Source of the DNA: Litoditis marina
Lineage: Eukaryota; Nematoda; Chromadorea; Rhabditida; Rhabditidae
Assembly: GCA_964036275.1 (NCBI GenBank)
Contig: OZ038434.1
Coordinates: forward strand, 18,217,879 to 18,281,878
DNA length: 64,000 nucleotides
Direction of reading: 5' to 3'
The notes under the pieces are model-generated. The model was given only the letters and a program-made list of their open reading frames with translations, was not told the DNA's origin and did no database searches. Below, one piece after another: positions 24,701 to 38,511 of the stretch (position 1 is its first letter; the number at the start of each line of letters is the position of its first letter). Both the position numbers and the translations under genes were made by a program.

Positions 24701-27700
24701 TAGGGCAAAAATCGCAACTCCATTCACGTCAATTTGGGGGTGTTTTTGGCTAGCACCGCCACTCAATTATTTCGGGACGGTTTCAACTTATGCTAATAAG
24801 ATGAACATTTTTGAGTTTCTACACATGAGGGGAGTTCAAAAATACCAAGTTTGAACACTAAATCTCACGTAGGGCAAAAATCGCAACTCCATTCACGTCA
24901 ATTTGGGGGTGTTTTTGGTTAGCACCGCCACTCAATTATTTCGGGACTGTTTCAACTTATACAGATAAGATGAACATTTTTAAGCTTCTACACATGAGAG
25001 GAGTTCAAAAATACCAAGTTTGAATACTAAATCTCACGTAGGGCGAAAATCGCAACTCCATTCACGTCAATTTGGGGGTGTTTTTGGTTAGCACCGCCAC
25101 TCAATTATTTCGGGACTGTTTCAACTTATGCAAATAAGATGAACATTTTTAAGTTTCTACACATGAGAGGAGTTCAAAAATACCAAGTTTGAATACTAAA
25201 TCTCACGTAGGGCGAAAATCGCAACTCCATTCACGTCAACTTGGGGGTGTTTTTGGTTAGCACCGCCACTCAATTATTTCGGGACTGTTTCAACTTATAC
25301 AGATAAGATGAACATTTTTAAGTTTCTACACATGAGAGGAGTTCAAAAATACCAAGTTTGAATACTAAATCTCACGTAGGGCGAAAATCGCAACTCCATT
25401 CACGTCAATTTGGGGGTGTTTTTGGTTAGCACCGCCACTCAATTATTTCGGGACTGTTTCAACTTATGCAAATAAGATGAACATTTTTGAGTTTCTACAC
25501 ATGAGGGGAGTTCAAAAATACCAAGTTTGAACACTAAATCTCACGTAGGGCAAAAATCGCAACTCCATTCACGTCAATTTGGGGGTGTTTTTGGTTAGCA
25601 CCGCCACTCAATTATTTCGGGACGGTTTCAACTTATGCTAATAAGATGAACATTTTTGAGTTTCTACACATGAGGGGAGTTCAAAAATACCAAGTTTGAA
25701 CACTAAATCTCACGTAGGGCAAAAATCGCAACTCCATTCACGTCAATTTGGGGGTGTTTTTGGTTAGCACCGCCACTCAATTATTTCGGGACTGTTTCAA
25801 CTTATACAGATAAGATGAACATTTTTAAGTTTCTACACATGAGAGGAGTTCAAAAATACCAAGTTTGAATACTAAATCTCACGTAGGGCGAAAATCGCAA
25901 CTCCATTCACGTCAATTTGGGGGTGTTTTTGGTTAGCACCGCCACTCAATTATTTCGGGACTGTTTCAACTTATGCAAATAAGATGAACATTTTTAAGTT
26001 TCTACACATGAGAGGAGTTCAAAAATACCAAGTTTGAATACTAAATCTCACGTAGGGCGAAAATCGCAACTCCATTCACGTCAACTTGGGGGTGTTTTTG
26101 GTTAGCACCGCCACTCAATTATTTCGGGACTGTTTCAACTTATACAGATAAGATGAACATTTTTAAGTTTCTACACATGAGAGGAGTTCAAAAATACCAA
26201 GTTTGAATACTAAATCTCACGTAGGGCGAAAATCGCAACTCCATTCACGTCAATTTGGGGGTGTTTTTGGTTAGCACCGCCACTCAATTATTTCGGGACT
26301 GTTTCAACTTATGCAAATAAGATGAACATTTTTGAGTTTCTACACATGAGAGGAGTTCAAAAACACCAAGTTTGAACACTAAATCCCACGTAGGGCGAAA
26401 ATCGCAACTCCATTCACGTCAATTTGGGGGTGTTTTTGGTTAGCACCGCCACTCAATTATTTCGGGACTGTTTCAACTTATGCAAATAAGATGAACATTT
26501 TTGAGTTTCTACACATGAGAGGAGTTCAAAAGACCAAGTTTGAACACTAAATCTCACGTAGGGCGAAAATCGCAACTCCATTCACGTCAACTTGGGGGTG
26601 TTTTTGGTTAGCACCGCCACTCAATTATTTCAGGACTGTTTCAACTTATGCTAATAAGATGAACATTTTTGAGTTTCTACACATGAGAGGAGTTCAAAAA
26701 TACCAAGTTTGAACACTAATTCTCACGTAGGGCAAAAATCGCAACTCCATTCACGTCAATTTGGGGGTGTTTTTGGTTAGCACCGCCACTCAATTATTTC
26801 GGGACTGTTTCAACTTATGCTAATAAGATGAACATTTTTGAGTTTCTACACATGAGGGGAGTTCAAAAATACAAAGTTTGAATACTAAATCTCACGTAGG
26901 GCGAAAATCGCAACTCCATTCACGTCAACTTGGGGGTGTTTTTGGTTAGCACCGCCACTCAATTATTTCGGGACTGTTTCAACTTATGCAAATAAGATGA
27001 ACATTTTTAAGTTTCTACACATGAGAGGAGTTCAAAAATACCAAGTTTGAATACTAAATCTCACGTAGGGCGAAAATCGCAACTCCACTCACGTCAATTT
27101 GGGGGTGTTTTTGGTTAGCACCGCCACTCAATTATTTCAATACTGTTTCAACTTATGCTAATAAGATGAACATTTTTGAGTTTCTACACATGAGAGGAGT
27201 TCAAAAATACCAAGTTTGAACACTAAATCTCACGTAGGGCAAAAATCGCAACTCCATTCACGTCAATTTGGGGGTGTTTTTGGTTAGCACCGCCACTCAA
27301 TTATTTCGGGACTGTTTCAACTTATGCTAATAAGATGAACATTTTTGAGTTTCTACACATGAGGGGAGTTCAAAAATACCAAGTTTGAATACTAAATCTC
27401 ACGTAGGGCGAAAATCGCAACTCCATTCACGTCAACTTGGGGGTGTTTTTGGTTAGCACCGCCACTCAATTATTTCGGGACTGTTTCAACTTATGCAAAT
27501 AAGATGAACATTTTTAAGTTTCTACACATGAGAGGAGTTCAAAAATACCAAGTTTGAATACTAAATCTCACGTAGGGCGAAAATCGCAACTCCATTCACG
27601 TCAATTTGGGGGTGTTTTTGGTTAGCACCGCCACTCAATTATTTCGGGACGGTTTCAACTTATGCTAATAAGATGAAAATTTTTGAGTTTCTACACATGA

Positions 27701-27839
27701 GGGGAGTTCAAAAATACCAAGTTTGAACACTAAATCTCACGTAGGGCAAAAATCGCAACTCCATTCACGTCAATTTGGGGGTGTTTTTGGTTAGCACTGC
27801 CACTCAATTATTTCGGGACTGTTTCAACTTATGCAAATA
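18707..27839 (+). repeat. Satellite B array 2, forward
   Basis: About 54 monomers of 169 bp in the same orientation as array 1. The first monomer after the junction carries a 5-bp duplication (GCACGGCACGGCC at ~18,834). Positions 19,818 onward belong to duplication copy 2. No genes are supported. Confidence 0.95.
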
Positions 27840-29728
27840 CGGACATCTTCACGGACATCATTTTTGTGTTGGTTGGATTAACCTTTTTATGGAGTCAGGA
27901 TCTCTACACATTAACACAATTGCTTTTTCTAAATATATTAATATATTCACACTAAGTTGGTGTTTGAAATTCAAAAACTGCGTTACAAGTTTGGTTACTA
28001 AGCATTCTATCAGAAACCGTGATCAGTCCTTGATTTCGGGCAGCGCACGTGTGGCGCCGTCCATTTCTTTCTTTCTTCGTGACCATTTGGATCAGTCGGC
28101 AGAGCAGCGCTCTACAGTTCAGTAGGCCGAGGGTTCTAATCCCTTCACGAACATCATTTTTGTTTTTGTTCGATTAATATTTTTATGGAGTCAGAATCTC
28201 TACAGATTAACCAGATTAACACAATTGCTTTTTCTAAATATATTAATATATTCACACTAAGTTGGTGTTTGAAATACAAAAACTGCGTTACAAGTTTGGT
28301 TACTAAGCATTCTATCAGAAACCGTGATCAGTCCTTGATTTCGGGCAGCGCACGTGTGGCGCCGTCCATTTCTTTCTTTCTTCGTGACCATTTGGATCAG
28401 TCGGCAGAGCAGCGCTCTACAGTTCAGTAGGCCGAGGGTTCTAATCTCTTCACGAACATCATTTTTGTTTTTGTTCGATTAATATTTTTATGGAGTCAGA
28501 ATCTCTACAGATTAACCAGATTAACACAATTGCTTTTTCTAAATATATTAATATATTCACACTAAGTTGGTGTTTGAAATACAAAAACTGCGTTACAAGT
28601 TTGGTTACTAAGCATTCTATCAGAAACCGTGATCAATCCTTGATTTCGGGCAGCGCACGTGTGGCGCCGTCCATTTCTTTCTTTCTTCGTGACCATTTGG
28701 ATCAGTCGGCAGAGCAGCGCTCTACAGTCCAGTAGGCCTAGGGTTCGAATCCCTTCACGAACATCATTTTTGTGTTGGTTGGATTAACCTTTCATGGAGT
28801 CAGGATCTCTACACATTAACACAATTGTTTTTTCGAAATATTTTAATATATTCACACTAAGTTGATGTTTGAAATACAAAAACTGCGTTACAAGTTTGGT
28901 TAGTAAGCATTCTCTCAGAAACCGTGATCAATTCTTGATTTCGGGCAGCGCACGTGTGCCGCCGTCTATTTCTTTCTTTCTTCGTGACCATTTGGCTCAG
29001 TCGGCAGAGCAGCGCCCCACAGTCCAGTAGGCCGAGGGTTCTAATCCCTTCACGAACATCATTTTTGTGTGTTGGATTAACCTTTTATGGAGTCAGGATC
29101 TCTACACATTAACACAATTGCTTTTTCGAAATATTTTAATATGTTCACACTAAGTTGATATTTGAAATACAAAAACTGCGTTACAAGTTTGGTTAGTAAG
29201 CATTCTCTCAGAGACCGTGATCAATCCTTGATTTCGGGCAGCGCATGTGTGCCGCCGTCTATTTCTTTCTTTCTTCGTGACCATTTGGCTCAGTCGGCAG
29301 AGCAGCGCCCCACAGTCCAGTAGGCCGAGGGTTCTAATCCCTTCACGAACATCATTTTTGTGTGTTGGATTAACCTTTTATGGAGTCAGGATCTCTACAC
29401 ATTAACACAATTGCTTTTTCGAAATATTTTAATATATTCACACTAAGTTGATGTTTGAAATACAAAAACTGCGTTACAAGTTTGGTTAGTAAGCATTCTC
29501 TCAGAAACCGTGATCAATCCTTGATTTCGGGCAGCGCACGTGTGCCGCCGTCTATTTCTTTCTTTCTTCGTGACCATTTGGCTCAGTCGGCAGAGCAGCA
29601 CCCCACAGTCCAGTAGGCCGAGGGTTCTAATCCCTTCACGAACATCATTTTTGTGTGTTGGATTAACCTTTTATGGAGTCAGGATCTCTACACATTAACA
29701 CAATTGCTTTTCGAAATATTTTAATATA
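27840..29728 (+). repeat. Tandem tRNA-like array 2 (copy of array 1)
   Basis: Same units and the same diagnostic mutations as 14,623-16,511 at offset 13,217, including the CTAATCTCTT variant and the ACCCCACAG variant of the unit before the insertion. Confidence 0.85.
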
Positions 29729-31678
29729 TCGCGCGGAGCGCGAAGCGCTCTGCGTGAGTTGTCTTTGGTTTGGCCATTGCGGACTCGTTTTTTCCTTTTA
29801 ATTAACAAAAATCCTCAAACATGTTCTTTTTTTGAAAACTAAAAGGAGAGAACGTTAGAGAATCACGAATTGAACATTGTGTGAAAATTTCAGCCAAATC
29901 GGATTATTTTCGCCTGAGTTATGGTTTCGTGTCGTTGTTGAAAAGTTCCGCCGTAATTCGTCCCTCCTCCCTCCTCCCTCGTCCCTCACGGAATTCTGTC
30001 CGCATCGTAGTGGAAAAACTACTGAACCAATTTGGCTGAAATTTGAAACATCTATTCTATGGCAAAAGTTAGCTCGTCGCGCCAAGTATGAAATGTATAT
30101 GTAATCTCTGGCGCCGGGCGCGGGCGCCAATAGGCGCCAAAAACGACTATTGGAAAAACTATCGAACCGATTTAGCTGAAATTTGAAACATGAGTTCTAG
30201 TGCAAAATTTAGCATGTCGCGCCAAATATGAGATGTATAGCTCCTCATTGGCGCCGGGCGCGGGCGCCAATAGGCGCCAAAAACCACTATTGGAAAAACT
30301 ACCGAACCGATTTAGCTGAAATTTGAAACGTGAGTTATAATGCAAAAGTTAGCCCGTCGCGCCAAATCTGAGATGAATACATCACCATTGGCGCCCGGCG
30401 CTGGCGCCAATAGGCGCCAAAAACGGCAAAACAATATTTATCATCAACTAAAATGTTGAACACTAATAGAAATTGAATAATTTGGTGGAAAGTGTGAAAG
30501 TCTTTTTCCAAAACTGAAATTTTTCTTCTGGCGCTCGAACCAGGCGCCAGATGGCGCCAAAACCCAAACTCACGACAGCGTCAATGGAATCGTCTGAAAT
30601 TCGGTACACTAAATAACTATCACATGGCAAGTAAGATGCTCAATCTGAAAATCAAAAAAAGTTCTGTTGGAATTGTGCGCTGGCGCCAATTGGCGCCAAA
30701 GTTGGAAAAATATCAGTTATCGTCAATCAAACTGTTTCAAGTTAACATATATTGAATATTCCAATGTGAAATAAAGATCCACAAATTTAAAATCGAATTT
30801 TATCGTCTGGCTCGGAACAGACGCCAAATGGCGCCAAAACAAAAACACACGAAACTGACAATTGAATAGTTTGAATATTGCTCCAATCAGTATTTGACAC
30901 ATGTAGTGTGTACTGGTAGCTCACAAACCTAGAAAATTTCGTTTCGTTCTGGCGCCAGACGCGTGTGTCAATTGACGCAGGAATGAAAAAAAAATTCAAC
31001 GAAGGTTTTTGATGTGGTATTGGAAATAATGGCTATATTGTAAGTGAGTTGGTGTCTCTAATTGTAGATTTGTCAATGGCGCCAATCCCCATCGCTCATC
31101 GGAACGTTTAGCGTTTTTGTTCAGTTGTTGATAGTCACAGAGCCAGTAACCTGCGTTATATTACAACATCAGCAATTTTATGGTCTGCATTCGGCTTCTT
31201 GCACACACAAAACTGAGATTTCCATAATAATATAATGAGTTCACAAGATTCACTCTGTAAATAGGCAACATATGAAGTTGTAGGAGTACAACTAGCAAAA
31301 AAAGGACAATTAGTAAAAAGTGGGGGAACCAACAAATGTGTGAGTTGTGTTTGGTTCGACCTCGATATCAGCAAAAAGTGAACGATACGAATTGCTGTGA
31401 TACTGTAGCAGAAGTATTCTGCAAAAATAGAACAATACAAATGTTGCACAATGGTTCACAACGCACGCATGTCGTCAAAGCACACATGAAATACCCTTCG
31501 GCAATTTCTGAAATATCATGCGGGCTTCGTGAACCATTGTGCAACATTTGTATTGTTCTATTTTTGCAGAATACTTCTGCTACAGTATCACAGCAATTCG
31601 TATCGTTCACTTTTTGCTGATATCGAGGTCGAACCAAACACAACTCACACATTTGTTGGTTCCCCCACTTTTTACTAA
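29729..31678 (+). mobile_element. Helitron-like non-autonomous element, copy 2
   Basis: Looks identical to the element at 16,512-18,461 in every line compared. It arrived by the tandem duplication and not by a separate insertion, because the flanking unit and the satellite junction are the same. It contains the GGCGCC repeats (30,005-31,087) and the long hairpin. Confidence 0.65.
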
Positions 31679-31680
31679 TT
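31308..31680. repeat. 152-bp inverted repeat, copy 2
   Basis: Duplicate of 18,091-18,463 with arms 31,308-31,459 and 31,529-31,680. The arms remain complementary in both duplication copies. Confidence 0.9.
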
Positions 31681-31923
31681 CACACTAAGTTGATGTTTGA
31701 AATACAAAAACTGCGTTACAAGTTTGGTTAGTAAGCATTCTCTCAGAAGCCGTCATCAATCCTTGATTTCGGGCAGTGCACGTGTGACGCCGTCCATTTC
31801 TTTCTTTCTTCGTGACCATTTGGCTCAGCCGGCAGAGCAGCGCTCTACAGTGCAGTAGACCTAGGGTTCGAATCCTTTCACGGACATCATTTTTGTTTTT
31901 GTTCGATTAACCTTTTTATGGAG
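31679..31923 (+). repeat. tRNA-like unit, 3' part, copy 2
   Basis: Duplicate of 18,462-18,706, with intact A box TGGCTCAGCCGG and B box GGTTCGAATCC. Confidence 0.85.
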
Positions 31924-34900
31924 ATAAGATGAACATTTTTGAGTTTCTACACATGAGAGAAGTTCAAAAATACCAAGTTTGAACACTAAATCCCACGTAG
32001 TGCGAAAATCGCAACTCCATTCACGTCAACTTGGGGGTGTTTTTGGTTAGCACGGCACGGCCACTCAATTATTTCGGGACTGTTTCAACTTATGCAAATA
32101 AGATGAACATTTTTAAGTTTCTACACATGAGAGGAGTTCAAAAATACCAAGTTTGAATACTAAATCCCACGTAGGGCGAAAATCGCAACTCCATTCACGT
32201 CAACTTGGGGGTGTTTTTGGTTAGCACCGCCACTCAATTATTTCGGGACTGTTTTAACTTATGCTAATAAGACGAACATTTTTGAGTTTCTACACATGAG
32301 GGGAGTTCAAAAATACCAAGTTTGAACACTAAATCTCACGTAGGGCAAAAATCGCAACTCCATTCACGTCAATTTGGGGGTGTTTTTGGTTAGCACCGCC
32401 ACTCAATTATTTCGGGACTGTTTCAACTTATGCAAATAAGATGAACATTTTTGAGTTTCTACACATGAGAGGAGTTCAAAAATACCAAGTTTGAATACTA
32501 AATCTCACGTAGGGCGAAAATCGCAACTCCATTCACGTCAACTTGGGGGTGTTTTTGGTTAGCACCGTCACTCAATTATTTCGGGACTGTTTCAACTTAT
32601 GCAAATAAGATGAACATTTTTAAGTTTCTACACATGAGAGGAGTTCAAAAATACCAAGTTTGAATACTAAATCCCACGTAGGGCGAAAATCGCAACTCCA
32701 TTCACGTCAACTGGGGGGTGTTTTTGGTTAGCACCGCCACTCAATTATTTCGGGACTGTTTCAACTTATACAAATAAGATGAACATTTTTGAGTTCCTAC
32801 ACATGAGAGGAGTTCAAAAATACCAAGTTTGAATACTAAATCTCACGTAGGGCGAAAATCGCAACTCCATTCACGTCAACTGGGGGGTGTTTTTGGTTAG
32901 CACCGCCACTCAATTATTTCGGGACTGTTTCAACTTATACAAATAAGATGAAAATTTTTAAGTTTCTACACATGAGAGGAGTTCAAAAATACCAAGTTTG
33001 AATACTAAATCTCACGTAGGGCGAAAATCGCAACTCCATTCACGTCAACTTGGGGGTGTTTTTGGTTAGCACGGCCACTCAATTATTTCGGGACTGTTTC
33101 AACTTATACAAATAAGATGAAAATTTTTAAGTTTCTACACATGAGAGGAGTTCAAAAATACCAAGTTTGAATACTAAATCTCACGTAGGGCGAAAATCGC
33201 AACTCCATTCACGTCAACTTGGGGGTGTTTTTGGTTAGCACGGCCACTCAATTATTTCGGGACTGTTTCAACTTATACAAATAAGATGAAAATTTTTAAG
33301 TTTCTACACATGAGAGGAGTTCAAAAATACCAAGTTTGAATACTAAATCTCACGTAGGGCGAAAATCGCAACTCCATTCACGTCAACTTGGGGGTGTTTT
33401 TGGTTAGCGCGGCCACTCAATTATTTCGGGACTGTTTCAACTTATACAAATAAGATGAACATTTTCAAGTTTCTACACATGAGAGGAGTTCAAAAATACC
33501 AAGTTTGAATACTAAATCTCACGTAGGGCGAAAATCGCAACTCCATTCACGTCAACTTGGGGGTGTTTTTGGTTAGCACGGCCACTCAATTATTTCGGGA
33601 CTGTTTCAACTTATACAAATAAAATGAACATTTTTAAGTTTCTACACATGAGAGGAGTTCAAAAATACCAAGTTTGAACACTAAATCTCACGTAGGGCGA
33701 AAATCGCAACTCCATTCACGTCAACTTGGGGGTGTTTTTGGTTAGCACCGCCACTCAATTATTTTGGGACTGTTTCAACTTATGCAAATAAGATGAACAT
33801 TTTTAAGTTTCTACACATGAGAGGAGTTCAAAAATACCAAGTTTGAACACTAAATCTCACGTAGGGCAAAAATCGCAACTCCATTCACGTCAATTTGGGG
33901 GTGTTTTTGGTTCGCACCGCCACTCAATTATTTCGGGACTGTTTCAACTTATGCTAATAAGATGAACATTTTTGAGTTTTTACACATGAGAGAAGTTCAA
34001 AAATACCAAGTTTGAACACTAAATCCCACGTAGGGCGAAAATCGCAACTCCAATCACGTCAACTTGGGGGTGTTTTAGGTTAGCACGGCCACTCAATTAT
34101 TTCGGGACTGTTTCAACTTATACAAATAAGATGAACATTTTTAAGTTTCTACACATGAGAGGAGTTCAAAAATACCAAGTTTGAATACTAAATCTCACGT
34201 AGGGTGAAAATCGCAACTCCATTCACGTCAACTTGGGGGTGTTTTTGGTTAGCACCGCCACTCAATTATTTCGGGACTGTTTCAACTTATGCAAATAAGA
34301 TGAACATTTTTAAGTTTCTACACATGAGAGGAGTTCAAAAATACCAAGTTTGAATACTAAATCCCACGTAGGGCGAAAATCGCAACTCCATTCACGTCAA
34401 CTTGGGGGTGTTTTTGGTTAGCACCGCCACTCAATTATTTCGGGACTGTTTCAACTTATACAAATAAGATAAACATTTTTAAGTTTCTACACATGAGAGG
34501 AGTTCAAAAATACCAAGTTTGAATACTAAATCTCACGTAGGGCGAAAATCGCAACTCCATTCACGTCAACTTGGGGGTGTTTTTGGTTAGCACGGCCACT
34601 CAATTATTTCGGGACTGTTTCAACTTATACAAATAAGATGAACATTTTTAAGTTTCTACACATGAGAGGAGTTCAAAAATACCAAGTTTGAATACTAAAT
34701 CTCACGTAGGGCGAAAATCGCAACTCCATTCACGTCAACTTGGGGGTGTTTTTGGTTAGCACGGCCACTCAATTATTTCGGGACTGTTTCAACTTATACA
34801 AATAAAATGAACATTTTTAAGTTTCTACACATGAGAGGAGTTCAAAAATACCAAGTTTGAACACTAAATCTCACGTAGGGCGAAAATCGCAACTCCATTC

Positions 34901-37900
34901 ACGTCAACTTGGGGGTGTTTTTGGTTAGCACCGCCACTCAATTATTTCGGGACTGTTTCAACTTATGCAAATAAGATGAACATTTTTAAGTTTCTACACA
35001 TGAGAGGAGTTCAAAAATACCAAGTTTGAACACTAAATCTCACGTAGGGCAAAAATCGCAACTCCATTCACGTCAATTTGGGGGTGTTTTTGGTTAGCAC
35101 CGCCACTCAATTATTTCGGGACTGTTTCAACTTATGCTAATAAGATGAACATTTTTGAGTTTCTACACATGAGAGAAGTTCAAAAATACCAAGTTTGAAC
35201 ACTAAATCCCACGTAGGGCGAAAATCGCAACTCCATTCACGTCAACTTGGGGGTGTTTTTGGTTAGCACCGCCACTCAATTATTTCGGGACTGTTTCAAC
35301 TTATGCAAATAAGATGAACATTTTTAAGTTTCTACACATGAGAGGAGTTCAAAAATACCAAGTTTGATTACTAAATCCCACGTAGGGCGAAAATCGCAAC
35401 TCCATTCACGTCAACTTGGGGGTGTTTTTGGTTAGCACGGCCACTCAATTATTTCGGGACTGTTTCAACTTATACAAATAAGATGAACATTTTTAAGTTT
35501 CTACACATGAGAGGAGTTCAAAAATACCAAGTTTGAATACTAAATCTCACGTAGGGCGAAAATCGCAACTCCATTCACGTCAACTTGGGGGTGTTTTTGG
35601 TTAGCACGGCCACTCAATTATTTCGGGACTGTTTCAACTTATGCAAATAAGATGAACATTTTTAAGTTTCTACACATGAGAGGAGTTCAAAAATACCAAG
35701 TTTGAATACTAATCTCACGTAGGGCGAAAATCGCAACTCCATTCACGTCAACTTGGGGGTGTTTTTGGTTAGCACCGCCACTCAATTATTTCGGGACTGT
35801 TTCAACTTATGCAAATAAGATGAACATTTTTAAGTTTCTACACATGAGAGGAGTTCAAAAATACCAAGTTTGAACACTAAATCTCACGTAGGGCAAAAAT
35901 CGCAACTCCATTCACGTCAACTGGGGGGTGTTTTTGGTTAGCACCGCCACTCAATTATTTCGGGACTGTTTCAACTTATGCAAATAAGATGAACATTTTT
36001 AAGTTTCTACACATGAAAGGAGTTCAAAAATACCAAGTTTGAATACTAAATCTCACGTAGGGCAAAAATCGCAACTCCATTCACGTCAACTTGGGGGTGT
36101 TTTTGGTTAGCACGGCCACTCAATTATTTCGGGACTGTTTCAACTTATACAAATAAGATGAAAATTTTTAAGTTTCTACACATGAGAGGAGTTCAAAAAT
36201 ACCAAGTTTGAATACTAAATCTCACGTAGGGCAAAAATCGCAACTCCATTCACGTCAACTTGGGGGTGTTTTTGGTTAGCACGGCCACTCAATTATTTCG
36301 GGACTGTTTCAACTTATACAAATAAGATGAACATTTTCAAGTTTCTACACATGAGAGGAGTTCAAAAATACCAAGTTTGAATACTAAATCTCACGTAGGG
36401 CGAAAATCGCAACTCCATTCACGTCAACTTGGGGGTGTTTTTGGTTAGCACGGCCACTCAATTATTTCGGGACTGTTTCAACTTATACAAATAAAATGAA
36501 CATTTTTAAGTTTCTACACATGAGAGGAGTTCAAAAATACCAAGTTTGAACACTAAATCTCACGTAGGGCGAAAATCGCAACTCCATTCACGTCAACTTG
36601 GGGGTGTTTTTGGTTAGCACCGCCACTCAATTATTTCGGGACTGTTTCAACTTATGCAAATAAGATGAACATTTTTAAGTTTCTACACATGAGAGGAGTT
36701 CAAAAATACCAAGTTTGAACACTAAATCTCACGTAGGGCAAAAATCGCAACTCCATTCACGTCAATTTGGGGGTGTTTTTGGTTAGCACCGCCACTCAAT
36801 TATTTCGGGACTGTTTCAACTTATGCTAATAAGATAAACATTTTTGAGTTTCTACACATGAGAGAAGTTCAAAAATACCAAGTTTGAACACTAAATCCCA
36901 CGTAGGGCGAAAATCGCAACTCCATTCACGTCAACTTGGGGGTGTTTTTGGTTAGCACGGCCACTCAATTATTTCGGGACTGTTTCAACTTATACAAATA
37001 AGATGAACATTTTTAAGTTTCTACACATGAGAGGAGTTCCAAAATACCAAGTTTGAATACTAAATCTCACGTAGGGCGAAAATCGCAACTCCATTCACGT
37101 CAACTTGGGGGTGTTTTTGGTTAGCACCGCCACTCAATTATTTCGGGACTGTTTCAACTTATGCAAATAAGATGAACATTTTTAAGTTTCTACACATGAG
37201 AGGAGTTCAAAAATACCAAGTTTGAATACTAAATCCCACGTAGGGCGAAAATCGCAACTCCATTCACGTCAACTTGGGGGTGTTTTTGGTTAGCACGGCC
37301 ACTCAATTATTTCGGGACTGTTTCAACTTATACAAATAAGATGAACATTTTTAAGTTTCTACACATGAGAGGAGTTCAAAAATACCAAGTTTGAATACTA
37401 AATCTCACGTAGGGCGAAAATCGCAACTCCATTCACGTCAACTTGGGGGTGTTTTTGGTTAGCACCGCCACTCAATTATTTCGGGACTGTTTCAACTTAT
37501 GCAAATAAGATGAACATTTTTAAGTTTCTACACATGAGAGGAGTTCAAAAATACCAAGTTTGAATACTAAATCACACGTAGGGCGAAAATCGCAACTCCA
37601 TTCACGTCAACTTGGGGGTGTTTTTGGTTAGCACGGCCACTCAATTATTTCGGGACTGTTTCAACTTATGCAAATAAGATGAACATTTTTGAGTTTCTAC
37701 ACATGAGAGAAGTTCAAAAATGCCAAGTTTGAATACTAAATCTCACGTAGGGCGAAAATCGCAACTCCATTCACGTCAACTTGGGGGTGTTTTTGGTTAG
37801 CACGGCCACTCAATTATTTCGGGACTGTTTCAACTTATGCAAATAAGATGAACATTTTTGAGTTTCTACACATGAGAGGAGTTCAAAAATACCAAGTTTG

Positions 37901-38097
37901 AATACTAAATCTCACGTAGGGCGAAAATCGCAACTCCATTGACGTCAATTTGGGGGTGTTTTTGATTAGCACCGCCACTCAATTATTTCAGGACTGTTTC
38001 AACTTATGCGAATAAGATGAACATTTTTGAATTTCTACACCTGAGAGGAGTTCAAAAATACCAAGTTTGAATACTAAATCTCACGTAGGGCGAAAAT
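31924..38097 (+). repeat. Satellite B array 3, forward
   Basis: About 36 monomers. Beyond 33,072 it no longer matches copy 1. It has its own variants, such as ATGAAAATTTTTAAG (32,950, 33,119, 33,288, ~36,160) and ATAAAATGAAC (~33,620, ~34,804, ~36,493), spaced by multiples of 169. It ends in mid-monomer at GGGCGAAAAT, where inverted satellite A starts; ATT is shared at the breakpoint. Confidence 0.95.
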
Positions 38098-38271
38098 TGT
38101 CCAATTTTTGTCCCGAGGTAATGTTTTCAACATCCTTGAGGACAAAAGGTGGACAGAATGTCCAGTCCAGTTGGTTTCCTGAAGACAAAAAGTAAACAGG
38201 TTGTCCAATTTTTGTCCCGAGGAAAGTTTTTCAATATCCTTGAGGACAAAAAGTGGACAGATTGTCCAGTT

Positions 38272-38331
38272 TGGCCGAGTGGTCAAGTGGTTAGCGTTCG
38301 GCTGTCGCTCCACAGACCTGGGTTCGATCCC
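38272..38331 (+). promoter_or_regulatory. Internal Pol III promoter of the SINE
   Basis: A box TGGCCGAGTGG and B box GGTTCGATCCC, at the spacing expected for a tRNA-derived SINE. The copy at 39,872-39,931 is unchanged. Confidence 0.65.
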
Positions 38332-38511
38332 CGCTCGCCGCGGTATCTGTCTGGCGGACCGCATGAGCTGGTTACAAAGCTCACCCATGCCTATCTCCAC
38401 CCCTCTACGGACAGTCCTTCTACGGTTGATATATGATTTGTGTGTGATTATGTAATTTTCTCAATAAAGCACACGGCTGAAATAGTTGCCGTAAAAGATT
38501 ATTATTATATT
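38273..38511 (+). mobile_element. tRNA-derived SINE inserted in satellite A, copy 1
   Basis: About 239 bp of non-satellite sequence splitting a satellite-A module (GTCCAGTTT before, GTTTCCTGAAG after). It has A box TGGCCGAGTGG (38,272-38,282) and B box GGTTCGATCCC (38,321-38,331), then a non-tRNA body with GC-rich inverted segments (GCGGT...ACCGC, AGCT...AGCT), AATAAA at 38,463 and an ATTATTATTATATT tail. GTTT occurs on both sides and could be a 4-bp target duplication, but GTTT is also native there. It does not fold as a complete tRNA gene because the acceptor stem is missing. Confidence 0.8.

Larger units (their letters stand above)
19818..33072 (+). repeat. Copy 2 of the ~15-kb tandem duplication (13.2 kb, one HOR shorter)
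   Basis: It directly adjoins copy 1. It lacks one 1,858-bp 11-mer block of satellite B, so the offset to copy 1 drops from 15,075 to 13,217 between about 9.9 and 11.8 kb of copy 1. Two compensating single-monomer changes lie near 23.7-24.75 kb: the offset is temporarily 14,906, and a second GGCTAGC monomer is present at 24,581 as well as 24,750. Confidence 0.85.

Noticed and set aside
38273..38345. Functional tRNA gene
   Set aside because: A and B boxes are present, but the 5' flank is satellite and cannot pair with the 3' side as an acceptor stem, and no clean anticodon arm forms; a SINE head fits better.
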